Under the pieces are notes generated by a model. It saw only the letters and a program-made list of their open reading frames with translations. It was not told the DNA's origin and made no database searches. Shown piece after piece: positions 7,095-15,294 of a stretch of 38,235 nt of DNA; positions within the stretch are counted from its first letter, which is position 1, and every line of letters begins with the position of its first letter. The stretch is from positions 1 to 38,235 of the forward strand of contig JACKBX010000017.1 of assembly GCA_020634375.1 (NCBI GenBank). The letters are read 5' to 3'. Source of the stretch: Ardenticatenaceae bacterium. GTDB lineage: Bacteria; Chloroflexota; Anaerolineae; Promineifilales; Promineifilaceae. The translations under genes were made by a program, and so were the position numbers.

Positions 7095-8249
7095 ATGAAA
7101 TTTTACCGCGAAAAACGAGAAGCCATTGAGGCATCAACCCTGGCCCCCTATGCACTGAAAAGCGCCGAATCTCAGGGCCGCGTCTACCCTGAATCAGAAT
7201 CCACCACCCGCACCGCCTTTGAACGCGACCGCGACCGCATCATCCACACCACAGCCTTCCGCCGCCTGGAATACAAAACCCAGGTTTTTGTCTTCTACGA
7301 GGGAGACCATTACCGTACCCGCTTAACGCACACGATGGAAGTGGCCCAACTCGGCCGTTCCCTGGCACGCGGTTTAGGCGCAAACGAGTATCTCACCGAA
7401 GCTATCTGCCTTGCCCACGACTTGGGTCATGCCCCTTTCGGCCATGCCGGTGAACACATTCTTAATCAGCTCATGGCTGACCACGGCGGTTTCAATCACA
7501 ATACCCAAAGCTACCGCATTGTAACCGTCTTGGAACAGCAGTTCCCACATTTCAAAGGACTCAACCTCACTTACGAAACCCGCGAGGGTATGATCAAGCA
7601 CGAAACGTCATACGACAAAAGTGATGCCAGCGGCTATGACCCGGACAAACGAGCCTCACTGGAGGCACAAATTGCCAATCTGGCTGACGAGATTGCCTAC
7701 AACGCACACGACCTAGAAGATGGCCTGCGTGCCGGATTATTTACGCCGCAAGACTTGGGCGAACTGCAAATCTGGCAAGAATTAACAGAAAAGGCTGGCT
7801 GGCGTGTCGATCGCCCACTCGATCAGTTGACACGCCGGGAGATTATTCGGGAACTGATTGGACAGTCGGTGACAAATGTCTTTGACTGCACAGCCGAAAA
7901 ATTGGTCAATCGCCAGCTTGATACACCGGAAAAGATACAACTTCACCACGAAAATATCGTTGGCTATACCTCTGAGTTTGGAGAAAAAGTCAAGGCGCTA
8001 AAAAAGTATCTGTACGAGCACATGTATCGCCATTATCGGCTGGTGCGCATGCAAACCAAAGCGGAACACTTCATCAGCGAGATTTTTGGCGGGTATTTGC
8101 AAGAGCCTGATATGCTGCCAGAAGCCACGCAAAAACGATTGAAGGATACTCCTCTACCGCAAGTCATTACAGATTACATTGCCGGAATGACAGACCGTTA
8201 CGCGCTGGATGAATGGGAGAAATTGTTTAACCCTTACCGGCGTGTGTAG
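7095..8249 (+). CDS. dgt: dGTPase-like HD-domain deoxynucleotide triphosphohydrolase
   Basis: The 384-residue product carries the dGTP triphosphohydrolase signature: RDRIIHTTAFRRLEYKTQVF near residue 45, the HD metal site RTRLTHTMEVAQLGRSLAR near 75 and CLAHDLGHAPFGHAGE near 110, then a distal DEIAYNAHDLEDGLRAG near 200. His and Asp of the HD motif are intact. The family hydrolyses dNTPs to the deoxynucleoside and triphosphate. The length fits the dGTPase-like group of Gram-positives and Chloroflexota rather than the longer E. coli Dgt. GAAAGGACAAC precedes the ATG. A bidirectional terminator follows. It carries no exact octamer, only one 7/8 match. Confidence 0.93.
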   Translation: MKFYREKREAIEASTLAPYALKSAESQGRVYPESESTTRTAFERDRDRIIHTTAFRRLEYKTQVFVFYEGDHYRTRLTHTMEVAQLGRSLARGLGANEYLTEAICLAHDLGHAPFGHAGEHILNQLMADHGGFNHNTQSYRIVTVLEQQFPHFKGLNLTYETREGMIKHETSYDKSDASGYDPDKRASLEAQIANLADEIAYNAHDLEDGLRAGLFTPQDLGELQIWQELTEKAGWRVDRPLDQLTRREIIRELIGQSVTNVFDCTAEKLVNRQLDTPEKIQLHHENIVGYTSEFGEKVKALKKYLYEHMYRHYRLVRMQTKAEHFISEIFGGYLQEPDMLPEATQKRLKDTPLPQVITDYIAGMTDRYALDEWEKLFNPYRRV

Positions 8250-8281
8250 TTTTACGAGTCAGAAAAACTTTGGTTCAAACA

Positions 8282-8310
8282 AAAAGACCCCTCTGCGGGG
8301 TCTTTTGTTT
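8282..8310. terminator. Bidirectional intrinsic terminator
   Basis: AAAAGACCCC pairs perfectly with GGGGTCTTTT around TCTGC. It has a T-run on the plus strand and, read on the minus strand, also ends in TTTTTGTTTG. It lies between dgt and the minus-strand gene ending at 8335, so it can serve both converging units. Confidence 0.92.
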
Positions 8311-8334
8311 CACAGGTGTTAGCGGCACTACTGT

Positions 8335-9360
8335 TTAGAAGTCCATCATGTCTTCCACACCCTCATTGGCTGGTGCAACAACGCCTTCTTTTTGCCATGC
8401 CGAAAGCTCAAAAGTGATGGTTTCAAAATAGCTCTTGGGGGGAAGTGTGCCGGAGCCATACTGCATCCCGGTTACTTCAGCGTTAATGATCAATGAGGCC
8501 GTTTCTAGCACCACAGTTTCGCCCTCGCGGGCCAAAACTTGCTCGCCTTTGGTTTGCAGCTTGGCTTTGATGGCGTCATCAAAGAATGCGTGGTCGCTCA
8601 TGACGACTTTGGTGATGGTACGAATATCGTTTTTGTCAAACAACCATACTTCAAAGGCTGTGACGTTCTTGGGGCTATCTGCACCAATGGACTCGGAAAT
8701 GCCAACGCCGCACTCGCCCAGAAAATCGCCAATGGCGTTTTCGATGCTGAAGGAGTCGTCGTACGCATCGTGCCCACGGGTGTAGGTGGTGCTAAATCGT
8801 GCGATGGGAACGGCCGTTGCCCCATCATCTATTTCACTGACAACAGGCGCAGCCATTGGCATCTCATCACTCTGTTGCATTGTCGGCTGCTGACTCACAG
8901 CTGCATTACGCCGCCCCAAAATAAACAAGATGACAAACACTATCACGATCAACAAGGCAAACAGCAGCAAAACCGTCCCCAGTCCACCACCGCCTTCTTC
9001 AGCCGGTTGCTCTGTGGGGGCAGCAACGGCCGTACAGCCTTGCCCATTCATCACTGCCGCAATCGCATTCAGACGATCCTGCTCAATTGCATCCAGAGAT
9101 TGGGAGCGCACCTGGCAAATCCGTTGATCAACCTGTGACCACCCTGCCAAAGCATCTTGCACTTTCTGGACATTACCTTCTTGTGCAAACGTATCTGCTA
9201 CCAACCCCAAATAACGCGCCTGATCCGCTTCTGCCATGTCTTGCAAGCCAGCACCCGACCATTCCACCGGGTCAATAAACCAGCCCCAGACCAACCCAAG
9301 CACAAAGCCGAGGATTACTGCAACAATTGCAATGACCGATTTCCTTTGCAGAACTTCCAT
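8335..9360 (-). CDS. Two-TM membrane protein of unknown function
   Basis: The 341-residue product has a membrane segment at about 8-28 (IAIVAVILGFVLGLVWGWFI), a short helical domain to about 110, a Gly-rich turn and a second membrane segment near 127-148 (VLLLFALLIVIVFVILFILG). A C-terminal domain of about 150 residues follows that I do not recognise; it includes AIGDFLGECGVGISESIG and VWLFDKNDIRTITKVVMSDH. Both ends of the chain are probably cytoplasmic. AGGTAGGTGAC precedes the ATG, and a plausible promoter lies at 9425-9453, so it is likely a single-gene unit ending at the bidirectional terminator. Function unknown. Confidence 0.78.
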   Translation of the reverse strand: MEVLQRKSVIAIVAVILGFVLGLVWGWFIDPVEWSGAGLQDMAEADQARYLGLVADTFAQEGNVQKVQDALAGWSQVDQRICQVRSQSLDAIEQDRLNAIAAVMNGQGCTAVAAPTEQPAEEGGGGLGTVLLLFALLIVIVFVILFILGRRNAAVSQQPTMQQSDEMPMAAPVVSEIDDGATAVPIARFSTTYTRGHDAYDDSFSIENAIGDFLGECGVGISESIGADSPKNVTAFEVWLFDKNDIRTITKVVMSDHAFFDDAIKAKLQTKGEQVLAREGETVVLETASLIINAEVTGMQYGSGTLPPKSYFETITFELSAWQKEGVVAPANEGVEDMMDF

Positions 9361-9424
9361 TCGTCACCTACCTTTTGTTTCCTGGATATCGAAACACCCA
9401 GTGACATCCCCGAACACGTGTTTT

Positions 9425-9453
9425 ATCTTACCATAACTCAATATCACATACAA
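9425..9453 (-). promoter_or_regulatory. Predicted housekeeping promoter for the 8335-9360 gene
   Basis: On the minus strand TTGTAT (9453-9448), a 17-base spacer and TAAGAT (9430-9425) give a good sigma-70-type promoter. Transcription would start about 60 bases before the ATG at 9360. Confidence 0.6.
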
Positions 9454-9493
9454 GGATTATGTGAAATAAGAGCAAACAAACAATTACCGCAGA

Positions 9494-9527
9494 TTGAGCC
9501 TATCGCAATCGGCTTCGACAAGCTCAA
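9494..9527. repeat. Short dyad after thrS with CTTCGACAAGCTCAACC
   Basis: TTGAGC faces GCTCAA across about 22 bases in the 193-base gap between thrS and the next minus-strand gene. The right arm CTTCGACAAGCTCAACC recalls a short intergenic sequence (CTTCGACAAGCTCAG) that I remember from many unrelated genomes; this memory is not verified. Confidence 0.45.
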
Positions 9528-9553
9528 CCTGCATAAATCCTGATCAAGCGAAA

Positions 9554-11380
9554 CTATAAGATTAAAGACTTACTCTCCAACAATTTCAGGGCGTGCGCCT
9601 TAAAATCAGCTACCGACATATTCCCGCGATCCTCATTATCCCGCGTGCGCACAGCAACCACACCACTTTCAACTTCCTTATCACCCACCACCAGCATATA
9701 AGGAACCTTTTGCAACTGTGCATTGCGAATCTTCTTGTTCATACGTTCATTACCGCCATCCACTTCTACGCGCAAGCCTGCCGCCCGCAGCGCCTCCGCT
9801 ACTTCCTCGGCATAAGGAATGTGCCGGTCAGCAATAGGAATCATCTCCACCTGCACCGGGGCCAACCACAGCGGGAACGCGCCCGCATAATGCTCAATCA
9901 ACACACCCATAAACCGCTCCATCGAACCTAACAAAGCGCGGTGAATCATGTACGGCTGATGAGCTTCGCCATCCTGACCAATGTAGGTCATCTCGAATCG
10001 TTCCGGCAAATTGAAATCAAACTGAATCGTGCTAAGCTGCCATTCACGCCCCAGCGCATCAATCATCTTCAGGTCAATTTTCGGCCCATAGAACGCTGCA
10101 CCGCCTTCATCAATATCATAATCCAGTTCAGCGCGATCTAACGCTGCTCGCAGCGCTTCCGTCGCATCGCCCCAACGTTCAGCATCTCCAGCCGATTTTG
10201 CTTCATCGCGTGTGGACAGGTAAGCGTGGAATTTGTCCATGCCAAAACTGCGCAAAATATGCAGGCAGAAGTTCAACGCCCGGTCAATTTCTTCCGGCAT
10301 CTGATCTTTACGGCAGAATAAATGGGCGTCATCTTGCGTAAACCCACGCACACGCATCAAGCCGTGCATCACGCCGCTACGCTCGTAACGATACACCGTG
10401 CCCCATTCCGCCAGCCGCAAAGGCAAGTCGCGGTAGCTGTGCATTTTGTCCTTGTAAATCATGATGTGGAAGGGGCAGTTCATTGGTTTGAGAAAATACT
10501 CATCCTCATCAATCTCGATGGCTGAGTACATATCATCCTTGTACCAGGTGAGATGACCGCTCGTCTTCCACAGCGTGCTGCGCCCGATGTGCGGCGAGTA
10601 CACCATGTCGTAGCCGTTGGCGAGGTGCTCATTTTTGCAGAATTCTTCGGCCAGATGACGTACCAGCCCACCTTTGGGATGCCAGAGAATCAAGCCGCCG
10701 CCCACTTCTGGCGATGTACTGAATAAATCCAACTCTTTGCCCAGCTTGCGATGGTCGCGTTTTTTGGCTTCTTCAAGTCGCTTCAGATAGTCGTCCAGTT
10801 CGACCCGATTGTGCCAGGCCGTGCCGTAAATGCGCTGGAGTTGCTGACGATTTTCATCGCCGCGCCAGTACGCGCCGCTGGAGCGAAGGATTTTAACGGC
10901 GTTTGCCTTGACTTGCTTGGTGAAACCCACGTGCGGTCCGCGACAAAGGTCTACAAAGTCACGGTGCTGATAGATGCCTACCTGGCTGACTGGCTCGCTG
11001 ATGGGGTTGCCATTTTCGTCCACTTTGCCAGCAGCCAATTCGTCAATTAGTTCCAGCTTATACGGTTCACTGGCAAAAAATTCTTTTGCGTCAGCTACGG
11101 ACATGCTAGATTGCTCGAATTTGGCATTTTGCTTGAGCAGTTGCTTTAGTTTGCCTTCAATGTTTTCCAGGTCTTCCGGCGAGAACGTAATGGACTTACC
11201 GTTTTCGTCTTTACCTAAGTCGAAGTCGTAGTAAAAGCCATCCTCAATAGGCGGGCCGATAGCTAACTTGGCTTCGGGAAAGAAGGATAAGACAGCCTCG
11301 GCCATGACGTGCGCAGCTGAGTGGCGAATACGGTAGAGTTCGGATTCCACGTAGGGTACGTTTCCATTTTTTTCAGACAT
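9554..11380 (-). CDS. thrS: Threonyl-tRNA synthetase without a TGS domain
   Basis: The product (608 residues from ATG 11380) begins directly with the editing domain: YRIRHSAAHVMAEAV at about 16-30 (HxxxH) and DLCRGPHVGF near 145. The class II catalytic core follows with MNCPFHIMIYK, RYERSGVMHGLMRVRGFTQD, AAFYGPKIDLKM and HRALLGSMERFMG, then the C-terminal anticodon-binding domain to LVVGDKEVESG. It charges tRNA-Thr with threonine. The N-terminal TGS domain (about 60 residues) of E. coli-type ThrRS is missing. ATG 11380 is chosen because TGGAGGTAACA lies before it and the longer frame would run through the T-box terminator. Expression is predicted to respond to uncharged tRNA-Thr. No octamer lies in the gene. 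Confidence 0.96.
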   Translation of the reverse strand: MSEKNGNVPYVESELYRIRHSAAHVMAEAVLSFFPEAKLAIGPPIEDGFYYDFDLGKDENGKSITFSPEDLENIEGKLKQLLKQNAKFEQSSMSVADAKEFFASEPYKLELIDELAAGKVDENGNPISEPVSQVGIYQHRDFVDLCRGPHVGFTKQVKANAVKILRSSGAYWRGDENRQQLQRIYGTAWHNRVELDDYLKRLEEAKKRDHRKLGKELDLFSTSPEVGGGLILWHPKGGLVRHLAEEFCKNEHLANGYDMVYSPHIGRSTLWKTSGHLTWYKDDMYSAIEIDEDEYFLKPMNCPFHIMIYKDKMHSYRDLPLRLAEWGTVYRYERSGVMHGLMRVRGFTQDDAHLFCRKDQMPEEIDRALNFCLHILRSFGMDKFHAYLSTRDEAKSAGDAERWGDATEALRAALDRAELDYDIDEGGAAFYGPKIDLKMIDALGREWQLSTIQFDFNLPERFEMTYIGQDGEAHQPYMIHRALLGSMERFMGVLIEHYAGAFPLWLAPVQVEMIPIADRHIPYAEEVAEALRAAGLRVEVDGGNERMNKKIRNAQLQKVPYMLVVGDKEVESGVVAVRTRDNEDRGNMSVADFKAHALKLLESKSLIL

Positions 11381-11400
11381 TGTTACCTCCAGGTTTGCAA

Positions 11401-11669
11401 ATAAAAAAACGCCATCACCCATATTGGGGCGATGGCGTCTCGCTGTTCCACCCAATTTCGGTTATCAACTTGTGCTGGTCAATAACCCTCATTGACGGCC
11501 GTTAACGAGGCCAACCGGATTCTCTTACTGATAACTTGTTCGGAGAACCACTCCCGGGGGGTTTTCATAGTTACTTGAAACGGTGCAGACTTTCAGCCTT
11601 TGGTCTTGCACTCTCTAACGTCAATATATCTGTTACTTGTCCCGGTCAACGTGTTGCATTTTTTAAGTG
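11401..11669 (-). promoter_or_regulatory. T-box riboswitch controlling thrS
   Basis: On the minus strand the thrS leader has the T-box sequence TGGGTGGAACAGCG (11454-11441; consensus AGGGUGGNACCGCG), which pairs with the acceptor end of uncharged tRNA, directly followed by an intrinsic terminator. The promoter-proximal part has stem I features: GACCGGGACAAGTAACAGA, then TTAGAGAGTGCAAG and GGCTGAAAG. TATGAAAACC at 11569-11560 offers ACC (11562-11560) as a threonine specifier codon, matching the downstream gene. An ACGGCCGT octamer sits at 11495-11502 between stem I and the antiterminator. Class assignment is strong; the specifier position is by pattern only. Confidence 0.88.
11402..11439 (-). 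terminator. T-box terminator upstream of thrS
   Basis: Read on the minus strand, GACGCCATCGCCC faces GGGTGATGGCG around a short AATAT-type loop and is followed by seven T. It overlaps the T-box motif, as required for the antiterminator switch, and ends about 20 bases before the thrS start. Confidence 0.9.
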
Positions 11670-11675
11670 AAGAAC

Positions 11676-11703
11676 ATTATAAGCCAGGATAGAGGGTTGT
11701 CAA
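11676..11703 (-). promoter_or_regulatory. Consensus sigma-70 promoter for the thrS leader
   Basis: Minus strand TTGACA (11703-11698), a 16-base spacer, and TATAAT (11681-11676): both hexamers are perfect consensus. It begins 3 bases after the stop codon of the histidine kinase gene, so thrS has its own start, with a leader of about 290 bases. Confidence 0.88.
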
Positions 11704-11705
11704 GG

Positions 11706-13208
11706 CTATTGTGCCGGTTTGATGGGCAAGTTGACAGAGAACGTGCTGCCAACATCCACCTCGCTTTCAACGAGAATGTTGCCGCCATGTGCTTCTACCA
11801 GGCTTTTCACGACAGCCAAGCCCAAACCAGTTCCGACGGCAAGGGAACGATGGCCTTTGACACGGCTGTAACGATCAAAGATGAAGGGGAGTTCATCTTC
11901 AGGAATGCCATAGCCATTGTCTTTGACGGAAACGACTGCGTAACGGCCGTCCACGCCTGTCACCACCCACACATTCCCCCCATCCGGCGTATATTTCACT
12001 GCATTCGAGATCAGGTTCGTAATCACCCGTTTAATCTTGTTCATATCTGCCTCCACCACAATAGGTGAGGGCACTTCCTCAAAATTCAGGGTGATGCTCT
12101 TCTCCATTGCCTGTGCACTAATTGTTTCCGCAACGGTTTGTGCCAGCAGCGCCAAATCAAAACTAGAACGTTCCAATAAAATAGGAGCACCCGACTGCAT
12201 TTTCTCAATTTCGAGGATGTTGTTCACAATCTCCAGCAAATTTTCTTCACTGCGTAGGATAATTTTAGCGATATGTGTCTGTTGGTCTCGCGCTAATTCA
12301 CGATCACGCAAGATACTGGCATACCCTTTGATACTGGTTAAAGGCGTACGCATATCGTGTGTAAGAACCGCCAGAAAAGCGTCCTTTTCTTTACTCAAGG
12401 TCGCCATGCCTTCGTTGGCTTGTTCCAGGTCTTGATTAGCCCGTTCCAAGTCGCTGGTACGCTCTTTGACCAGTGCTTCCAGATTATCCATTTGTTTCTT
12501 GGCCTGGTTCACATAGAGGCGGAACGAGTAGGCGGACAGGGCAATGGGTAAGAAAAAGATGCCGATGCCGATAATGTCGAATTGCTGAATGGCAAAAGCC
12601 AAAACGCCACCACCAACACTCATGACCATGACATTTATCGGAATGGCCCATTTATGTTGATGCCAAATGTCCAGAGGTTTGATGCCGCTTTGGAAGTGCA
12701 ACAACCCAATTAGCAGCCACAAATTGATCTGATCGTTGACAACAGAAGCAACGATCCATGCCAGTACAATTGTGATGAAGGTGTCTGGTGGGAAGACAGC
12801 AGACACAGCTTCAAACGTTAACCCGGCAAGAAAGATAGCAATGGCGCTCATGCCGACGTTGAAACTGATGCGTTCGGCAGCACCTTTCCAGCCTTTCCAG
12901 TTGCGTTGCAGGTTGATGAGAGTGACGGTGGTCACACCGGCCGCCGCAACCACGCTGGCAGCTATCGGACCATAAAGAGAAACCGTTGCCATGCTAACGG
13001 CCGTTCCCACTTCCACTATCACATCCCCGCCCACCAAAAAAGTTGAGGTAGCCTGAGCTGCAACCGCCAATACAAATAAAAGCGCAAAGATGAGCAGCGA
13101 ATCCGTTTGGGGAAGCAGCGCAAAACCACTCACGACCAATGCAAAACCAATTACACTAGTTAGCCAGAGATAAATATTGCGTGCCGTAAACACCTTACGC
13201 CGTTCCAA
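11706..13208 (-). CDS. Membrane sensor histidine kinase
   Basis: The 500-residue product has about seven N-terminal membrane helices (to about residue 235), a coiled coil (LEALVKERTSDLERANQDLE, about 240-275), then the kinase core. The core comprises the H-box FLAVLTHDMRTPLTSIKGYA (His near 284), N-box NLISNAVKYTPDGG, G1 DNGYGIPEDELPFIFDRYSR and G2 GTGLGLAVVKSLVEAHGG. It should autophosphorylate and pass phosphate to a response regulator. None is adjacent; the nearest, at 19838-20218, is 6.6 kb away, so it is an orphan here. The membrane part has a MASE-like look but I cannot name it. Start TTG at 13208 is tentative, with no strong ribosome-binding site. Three octamers lie in or at this gene. 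Confidence 0.88.
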   Translation of the reverse strand: MERRKVFTARNIYLWLTSVIGFALVVSGFALLPQTDSLLIFALLFVLAVAAQATSTFLVGGDVIVEVGTAVSMATVSLYGPIAASVVAAAGVTTVTLINLQRNWKGWKGAAERISFNVGMSAIAIFLAGLTFEAVSAVFPPDTFITIVLAWIVASVVNDQINLWLLIGLLHFQSGIKPLDIWHQHKWAIPINVMVMSVGGGVLAFAIQQFDIIGIGIFFLPIALSAYSFRLYVNQAKKQMDNLEALVKERTSDLERANQDLEQANEGMATLSKEKDAFLAVLTHDMRTPLTSIKGYASILRDRELARDQQTHIAKIILRSEENLLEIVNNILEIEKMQSGAPILLERSSFDLALLAQTVAETISAQAMEKSITLNFEEVPSPIVVEADMNKIKRVITNLISNAVKYTPDGGNVWVVTGVDGRYAVVSVKDNGYGIPEDELPFIFDRYSRVKGHRSLAVGTGLGLAVVKSLVEAHGGNILVESEVDVGSTFSVNLPIKPAQ

Positions 13209-13320
13209 AACCGATTCTCACCATAACCTTTACTGCGTAGAAAAAGAGTTCCAACAACAAACGGCTCTTAAATCCTTGTCATGCCTGAATATCTACGCAG
13301 ATAACAATAACAAAAATAAA

Positions 13321-13350
13321 TCCCCATGACATCTAATATTATCATGGGGA
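13321..13350 (-). terminator. Terminator after the S8 peptidase gene
   Basis: TCCCCATGA pairs with TCATGGGGA around a 12-base AT-rich loop. On the minus strand it is followed by TTTATTTTTG. It lies 36 bases after the S8 stop codon and before the histidine kinase gene, whose 5' gap (13209-13320) shows no clear promoter. Confidence 0.78.
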
Positions 13351-13385
13351 AATAATTTTATTCAGTTAAGATACCGTCAAAAATG

Positions 13386-15053
13386 TTAATCGGCCGTGTC
13401 CAGTAGCCCTGCCCAGACGTAACCACCCGCCCAAACATAGCCACCAGCCCAGACGTAACCGCCTGCCCAAACATAACCGCCAGGCCAAACGGCTCCATCA
13501 TCACCGGCCCAGACATAACCACTTGACCAGGTATCACCCGTTTCCAACGGTTCCCAATCTGTGCTGCCTGCCCAGACGTAGCCACCAGCCCAAACATAGC
13601 CGCCCGCCCAAACGTAACCACCAGCCCAGACATAACCGCCTGCCCAAACATAACCACCAGTCCAAAGATAGCCACCAGCCCAGACATAACCGCTGGTTTC
13701 GGGTATGGGAATGCCATTTTCATCTACAATGACAAATTCACCATCTTGATAGGTGACTGGCCCAACGTAGGGTGTGCCAATTTCCATGCCCACGTTTGCT
13801 TCGCCTTGTGGGGTATTTAGGACGGCCGTTGGCGCCCAAACACGCCCCGCCCCTTGCTGGAAAATACTCCAGGCCAAAGTCCCATCCGCATACACAGCCG
13901 GGCGTGCCGAAGCCATCAGTGCATATTTCACTTGATTGGGAGTCATGTCCGGGTTTTGCTGCAACATGAGCGCAACCACGCCAGAAGTAACGGCCGCTGC
14001 CGAGGAAGTACCGGCAACTTGATAATATTGCCCACGCACGCGCAAATCACGATGCTCTTGTGCCCAGGTCGTCTTGTGCCGGAGATTCACCAGCATATGA
14101 GCGCCGGGAGCAATCACATCCGGCTTTACGAACCCGGTTTCCGTGGGGCCTGCGCCGCTAAAAGGCGTCAAATAATCGTCACTTTCATCTTCAGGCGTGT
14201 AGTTGTCTGTATACGCTCCGGCGGTGATGATATAGGGGTCATTCCCAGGAACGGCAATAGTTAAGGGATCGGAACCGCCATTACCGGCCGCAGCAACAAC
14301 CACGATGCCCACATCCCACAACGCTTCCACAGCTTGATCCAGCGGGTCTGCCCAGTAGGGGCTGCTCACACCGCCAACCACCGAAAGGTTCACAACGCGA
14401 ATGTTGTATTCGTCCTTGTGGGTCAGTACCCAGTCCAACCCTTCCAGAATATCTGTATATTCGCCACGGCCGTCTTCATCCAAAACACGAACATCGACAA
14501 AATTAACGCCGGGCGCGATACCCACGTAGCCATCTTCATCTTCCGCAGAATTACCAATCAGGCTGGCCATCATGGAGCCATGCCCATGCGGATCATTTTC
14601 TAACAAGCGGCCTTCTACCGCATTGTAACTTGCTAAAATGCGGTGGCGGTTCCAAGGGAATTCGCTGATACCAGTATCAACCACGGCAACCGTAATGCCC
14701 GTGCCATCAACGCCTGCCGCCCACACATCATCAGCCCCCATGACTTCTGGGAAACTGGCCGATGGTGCATTAGGGCCGGCCACAGCAATCGCATTGTCAT
14801 CATACACAGCAATGACACGCGCATCTGCTTCAAGCGCAGCAACAGACTCTTCAGAAATGTTGGCCGAGACAGCATTAATAATTGCCAGGGTTTCGTTTAC
14901 CTGACCCCCATACGCTTGCACAACGGCCGTTGCTGTGCCCACACTATCCGCTTGAACAATTAAGGAGGTTGTATTTGCAGGAAATGCCGCAAAACTTAAT
15001 ATGGCCGTTAATGCCACGAACACTACTGTTAGCAAAATGATTCGACCTTTCAT
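13386..15053 (-). CDS. Secreted subtilisin-like S8 peptidase with GYVWAG-repeat tail
   Basis: The product (555 residues from ATG 15053) has a signal peptide (MKGRIILLTVVFVALTAILS), an I9-like propeptide to about 95 and an S8 domain to about 395. Catalytic residues are Asp126 in VAVVDTGIS, His158 in DPHGHGS, oxyanion Asn258 in AAAGNGG and Ser350 in QVAGTSSAAAVTSG; the usual Pro of GTSxAxP is Ala. The last 100 residues contain twelve GY(V/L)W(A/T)G units in blocks of seven and five, split by an Asp/Glu/Trp segment. An alternative TTG start near 15104 with AGGGAG would add 17 residues. It is exported and probably degrades protein; the tail may bind the surface or another partner. A terminator follows. 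Confidence 0.9.
   Translation of the reverse strand: MKGRIILLTVVFVALTAILSFAAFPANTTSLIVQADSVGTATAVVQAYGGQVNETLAIINAVSANISEESVAALEADARVIAVYDDNAIAVAGPNAPSASFPEVMGADDVWAAGVDGTGITVAVVDTGISEFPWNRHRILASYNAVEGRLLENDPHGHGSMMASLIGNSAEDEDGYVGIAPGVNFVDVRVLDEDGRGEYTDILEGLDWVLTHKDEYNIRVVNLSVVGGVSSPYWADPLDQAVEALWDVGIVVVAAAGNGGSDPLTIAVPGNDPYIITAGAYTDNYTPEDESDDYLTPFSGAGPTETGFVKPDVIAPGAHMLVNLRHKTTWAQEHRDLRVRGQYYQVAGTSSAAAVTSGVVALMLQQNPDMTPNQVKYALMASARPAVYADGTLAWSIFQQGAGRVWAPTAVLNTPQGEANVGMEIGTPYVGPVTYQDGEFVIVDENGIPIPETSGYVWAGGYLWTGGYVWAGGYVWAGGYVWAGGYVWAGGYVWAGSTDWEPLETGDTWSSGYVWAGDDGAVWPGGYVWAGGYVWAGGYVWAGGYVWAGLLDTAD
13407..13697 (-). repeat. 18-bp tandem coding repeat (GYVWAG units)
   Basis: Two blocks of 18-base units encode GYVWAG, seven copies in the first block (near 13570-13697) and five in the second (near 13407-13530). 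Synonymous changes vary among units (for example GCCCAGACGTAACC versus GCCCAAACATAACC on the plus strand), so the peptide is kept while the DNA has drifted. This points to selection on the protein. Confidence 0.85.
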
Positions 15054-15294
15054 AATTGGAATGCTCCCGGTGAAATTGTGTCTGCTGATAGTCATAAACA
15101 ACAAAATTCTCCCTAAAAAAACTAGACCTATCTTGCCTTGATCATAAGGAAGCCCACGCTCTGCTTCAATAGGACATTCGGTTATCTATGACCAATTTCC
15201 TAATCACCATAAAGCAAGCCTCACGGATTAAAGAAGCGAAATGAAACCCCGTTCCCAAATCGCAACTTTCCCCATTTCCCGTTAAAATTGCCCT

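Noticed and set aside
13358..13723. Minus-strand frame rich in FG/MSGL repeats
   Set aside because: It is the +1 shadow of the GYVWAG coding repeat; it has no start signal and the S8 frame has intact domains.
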